Below, one piece after another: positions 23,019 through 25,295 of a DNA stretch of 25,295 nucleotides (position 1 is its first letter; each line of letters begins with the position of its first letter). Under the pieces are notes generated by a model. The model was not told where the DNA came from, did not search any database, and saw only the letters and a list, made by a program, of their open reading frames with translations. The DNA comes from an uncultured Collinsella sp. (GTDB taxonomy: Bacteria; Actinomycetota; Coriobacteriia; Coriobacteriales; Coriobacteriaceae), in contig CALEBN010000070.1 in the NCBI GenBank assembly GCA_937943045.1, positions 1-25,295 on the forward strand, in the 5' to 3' direction. The position numbers and the translations under genes were made by a program.

Positions 23019-24357
23019 GCGCGGTCTCCTCTTCGATCTGGGTGGAAAGCTCCAGCCATTCGTCCTCGAGCTTGGGCAGCTCTTGCTTAAGGCCGTTATA
23101 TTCCCCCAGCGCGGCGTTGAACTTGTCCTGATCGGCATAAAGCTCTTCGCTTGCCATCAATTCCATAAGCTCGTCATAGCGGGCACACTTTTTGTCCAGC
23201 TCTGTCTCGATTTTCTTGAGCTGGTTGCGCACGCCCTTGAGCTTTTTGTTGAGCGCGGCGCGGGCCTGTGCCTCAGCGCGCTTTTGCTCCTTGGTCTTTT
23301 TGCCCTCGGCCGGCTTGGGTGCCGCGGCGGGGCTGCTGTCCTGGGCGGCGTTGGCTTTGGTGGACTTGGCCGCGGCAGGTGCGCTCTCCCCTGCTGCCTC
23401 GGCGGCGGCGCGGGCAGCGAGGTCCTCGCGTTTGAAGAGGTAGTAGTCGTAGTCGCCATCGTAGACCGTGACCTTGCCGTCGCGGATGTCGATGATGCGG
23501 TTGGCCACAGCGCGCACCAAGTGCTCGTCGTGGCTGATCAGCACAATGGTACCGGGGAAGTTTTGCAGTGCGTTCTCGAGCATGTCCACCGAGTCGATGT
23601 CCAAGTGGTTGGTGGGCTCGTCTAGGCACAGGAGCGCCTCGGGCGCCACGAGCATCTTGGCCAGAGCCAGACGCGCCTTTTCGCCGCCGGAGAGGACTCG
23701 AACCTGCTTCTCGATGGAATCGTTGTCGCTAAACAGGAAGGCGCCCAGCAGGCTGCGCTGCTGAGGTACGGTCCACTTGGGCGTGACAGTGTCGATCTCT
23801 TGCAGGACGGTGTTGGACTCGGTCATGCCCTCGAGCGCGTGCTGGGCATAGTAGGCCACACCCACGTTGGTGCCCAGGTCGCGCGTGCCGGTGGTGGGCG
23901 GCTCCAGGCCGGCGAGGATCTTCATGAGGGTGGACTTGCCGGCGCCGTTGGGGCCGACGAGCGCCACGTGCTCGCCGCGGTAGAGTTTGAGGTCGATGTC
24001 GCTGTAGATGTGCTTGTCGCCGTAGGACTTGGATACGCCCTCCAGGCCCACGACCATGTCGCCCGAGCGCGGCGGGTCGGGGAACTTAAAGTCGATGTGC
24101 TTGTGACCCTCGGGCAGGATGACGAGCTCCTTTTTGATCTGCTCGATCTTGCGGATGCGTTCCTGCGCCTGGGCGGCCTTGGTGGGCTTGTAGCGGAACT
24201 TGTCGACGAAGACCTGCATGTGGGCGATGTCGCGCTCCTGGGCGGCGCGCTTGGCGCGCATCTGCTCCAGATTGTCCTCGCGCTGCTTGAGGTAACTGCT
24301 GTAGTTGCCGGTGTAGGTGGTCACGCGGCGGTTCTCGAGCGCGGCGACGTGATCGAC
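23005..24357 (-). CDS. ABC-F family ATPase, N-terminal half missing at a junction
   Basis: About 450 C-terminal residues of a soluble ABC-F protein, a family that acts on ribosomes or confers antibiotic protection. Present are the end of the first ATPase domain (AALENRRVTTYTGNYSSYLK), the interdomain linker with FVDKFRYKPTKAAQAQERIR, and the second ATPase domain: Walker A GPNGAGKST, signature LSGGEKARLALAKML and Walker B LLCLDEPTNHLD. A Pro/Ala-rich linker and a C-terminal coiled coil (GVRNQLKKIETELDKKCARY) follow. The first Walker A and signature are absent: upstream of about 24357 the frame is antisense to feoB and meaningless. I cannot assign a subfamily or a resistance role from what remains. 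Confidence 0.9.
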   Translation of the reverse strand, partial: VDHVAALENRRVTTYTGNYSSYLKQREDNLEQMRAKRAAQERDIAHMQVFVDKFRYKPTKAAQAQERIRKIEQIKKELVILPEGHKHIDFKFPDPPRSGDMVVGLEGVSKSYGDKHIYSDIDLKLYRGEHVALVGPNGAGKSTLMKILAGLEPPTTGTRDLGTNVGVAYYAQHALEGMTESNTVLQEIDTVTPKWTVPQQRSLLGAFLFSDNDSIEKQVRVLSGGEKARLALAKMLVAPEALLCLDEPTNHLDIDSVDMLENALQNFPGTIVLISHDEHLVRAVANRIIDIRDGKVTVYDGDYDYYLFKREDLAARAAAEAAGESAPAAAKSTKANAAQDSSPAAAPKPAEGKKTKEQKRAEAQARAALNKKLKGVRNQLKKIETELDKKCARYDELMELMASEELYADQDKFNAALGEYNGLKQELPKLEDEWLELSTQIEEETARELS

Positions 24358-25295
24358 GTCAAGAAGCTCTCCAAGGAGCTTGGCGTTCCGGTCGTTGAGA
24401 CCGCAGCCATCAAGGGCGAGGGCACCAAGGAGCTGGTCGAGGCCGCCAAGAAGGCGGCAAAGGCAGGCAATGCACCCGCAAAGCGTGCGTTCGAGGGTAC
24501 CATCGAGAATGCCATCACCGAGATCGAGAAGCTGATCGCGGATGTTACCGAGCCGGCGCAGCGCCGCTGGTTCGCTGTCAAGCTGTTCGAGCGCGACAGC
24601 AAGGTGCTTGCCCGCTTCGCGTTCGGCAAGGACGTTCTGGAGAAGCTGGAAAAGCTCATCACCGCTGTCGAGGAAGAGCTTGACGATGACGCGGAGTCCA
24701 TCATCACCGACGCGCGCTATCAGTACATCGGCAAGCTGGTCAAGGACTGCGTAAAGAAGAAAAAGACCGGCCTGTCCACCTCGGATAAGATCGACCACAT
24801 CGTTACCAACCGAATCCTCGCTCTGCCGATCTTCGCACTGGTCATGTGGCTGGTTTACTACGTTTCCGTAACCACCGCAGGCGGTATCTTCACCGACTGG
24901 GCAAACGACGGCGTGTTCGGTGACGGCTGGCATCTGTTCACCATCGGCGCTGCCGACTATGAGGAAGCAACCGCCGAGTACGACGACCAGATTACCCGCC
25001 GTGATGCATGGCTCGAGGCTGCCGACGAGGCCGGCATCGACACCTCTGCTCTGACCGAGCAGCTCGAGGCCGAAGAGGCTGACGAAACCGCTATCGCTGA
25101 CGCAGCTGCTGCCATCGAGGCAGACCCGGCTGCCGCATCGGTTGTCGGCACTGCCGAGTTCGAGGACGAGGACTCCGGTAAGGTTACCACCGAGGACGTT
25201 GACCTCGCAACCTTCGAGGAAACCATGACCGCTGCGGAGCCGGACCCGGCTGACTTCGGTGTTTGGGTTCCGGGTATCCCGGTGCTGCTGGAGAA
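24343..25295 (+). CDS. feoB: Ferrous iron transport protein FeoB, partial at both ends
   Basis: An open frame runs from the junction to the window end (about 317 residues). It starts inside the G domain: VIDVKKLSKELGVPVVETAA then IKGEGTKEL (the G5 region), the helical GDI-like domain (WFAVKLFERDSKVL), and the first transmembrane Gate segment (NRILALPIFALVMWLVYYVS, then VTTAGGIFTDWANDGVFGDG). A long acidic Ala/Glu/Asp-rich insertion follows, then VWVPGIPVLLE, where the next membrane segment begins. The nucleotide-binding N-terminus and most membrane segments are missing. Codon habits (frequent GTT, ACC, GCA) differ from the adjoining block, suggesting another source genome; Firmicutes-type FeoB proteins resemble this layout (inference). 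Confidence 0.9.

Noticed and set aside
8029..24000. Many long plus-strand open frames across the housekeeping block, for example 14097-15485 and 21099-22319
   Set aside because: They lie antisense to well-recognised conserved genes, show His/Gly/Ala/Asp-biased composition without domains, and arise from high GC content.
24358..24933. N-terminal extension of the ABC-F frame
   Set aside because: It is antisense to feoB and contains none of the first ATPase domain motifs.

Overview
The window looks like a chromosomal contig from a high-GC gut actinobacterium of the class Coriobacteriia, most likely Collinsella or a close relative. I infer this from protein character, GC-rich codon use, and the gene neighbourhood (cmk-plsC-ispH-DUF512-der-plsY-gpsA, scpA-scpB-rluB); no database search was possible. 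It has three parts: a patchy accessory region (1 to about 7750), a tightly packed housekeeping block read on the minus strand (23018 down to 7763), and a right-hand end (about 24340 to 25295) that probably does not belong to the same locus.

Accessory region. It opens with the C-terminal ATPase domain of a sensor histidine kinase (1-561), then an orphan RHH-type antitoxin with an operator-like palindrome. A 177-bp sequence occurs twice in direct orientation (1101-1277, 1998-2174; about 94% identical) and brackets a low-GC, minus-strand DUF1648/SdpI-like membrane protein gene. Next come an unusual long hairpin, a gene remnant with a terminator, and 640 bp of non-coding DNA with foldable elements. 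A two-gene plus-strand operon encodes a fused permease-ATPase ABC exporter and a small membrane-anchored partner. From 5500 to 7350 the DNA holds remnants of a DnaQ-like exonuclease, a thioredoxin-fold protein and a DUF6273 surface protein. Among them sits a compact minus-strand pair: a secreted, cysteine-containing 158-aa precursor-like protein and a 79-aa membrane protein. Together with the thioredoxin remnant these resemble a disulfide-containing bacteriocin/immunity module, which is inference only.

Housekeeping block. Sixteen genes run on the minus strand with overlaps or very short gaps: ABC-F ATPase, small membrane protein, M50 protease, scpA, scpB, rluB-type pseudouridine synthase, cmk, plsC, ispH, a DUF512 PDZ/radical-SAM protein, der, plsY, gpsA, rpe, a cysteine desulfurase, a NIF3 protein, a coiled-coil zinc-ribbon protein and coaBC. 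The run closes with tRNA-Pro(GGG) and a strong terminator. The genes cover chromosome segregation, ribosome maturation, phospholipid, isoprenoid, CoA and Fe-S metabolism.

Right end. At about 24340-24360 the ABC-F gene loses its N-terminal half and a FeoB gene, lacking its N-terminus, begins on the opposite strand. The breakpoint lies in a short near-palindromic sequence that fits both reading frames, so a chimeric assembly join is the simplest explanation, with a true rearrangement as the alternative.
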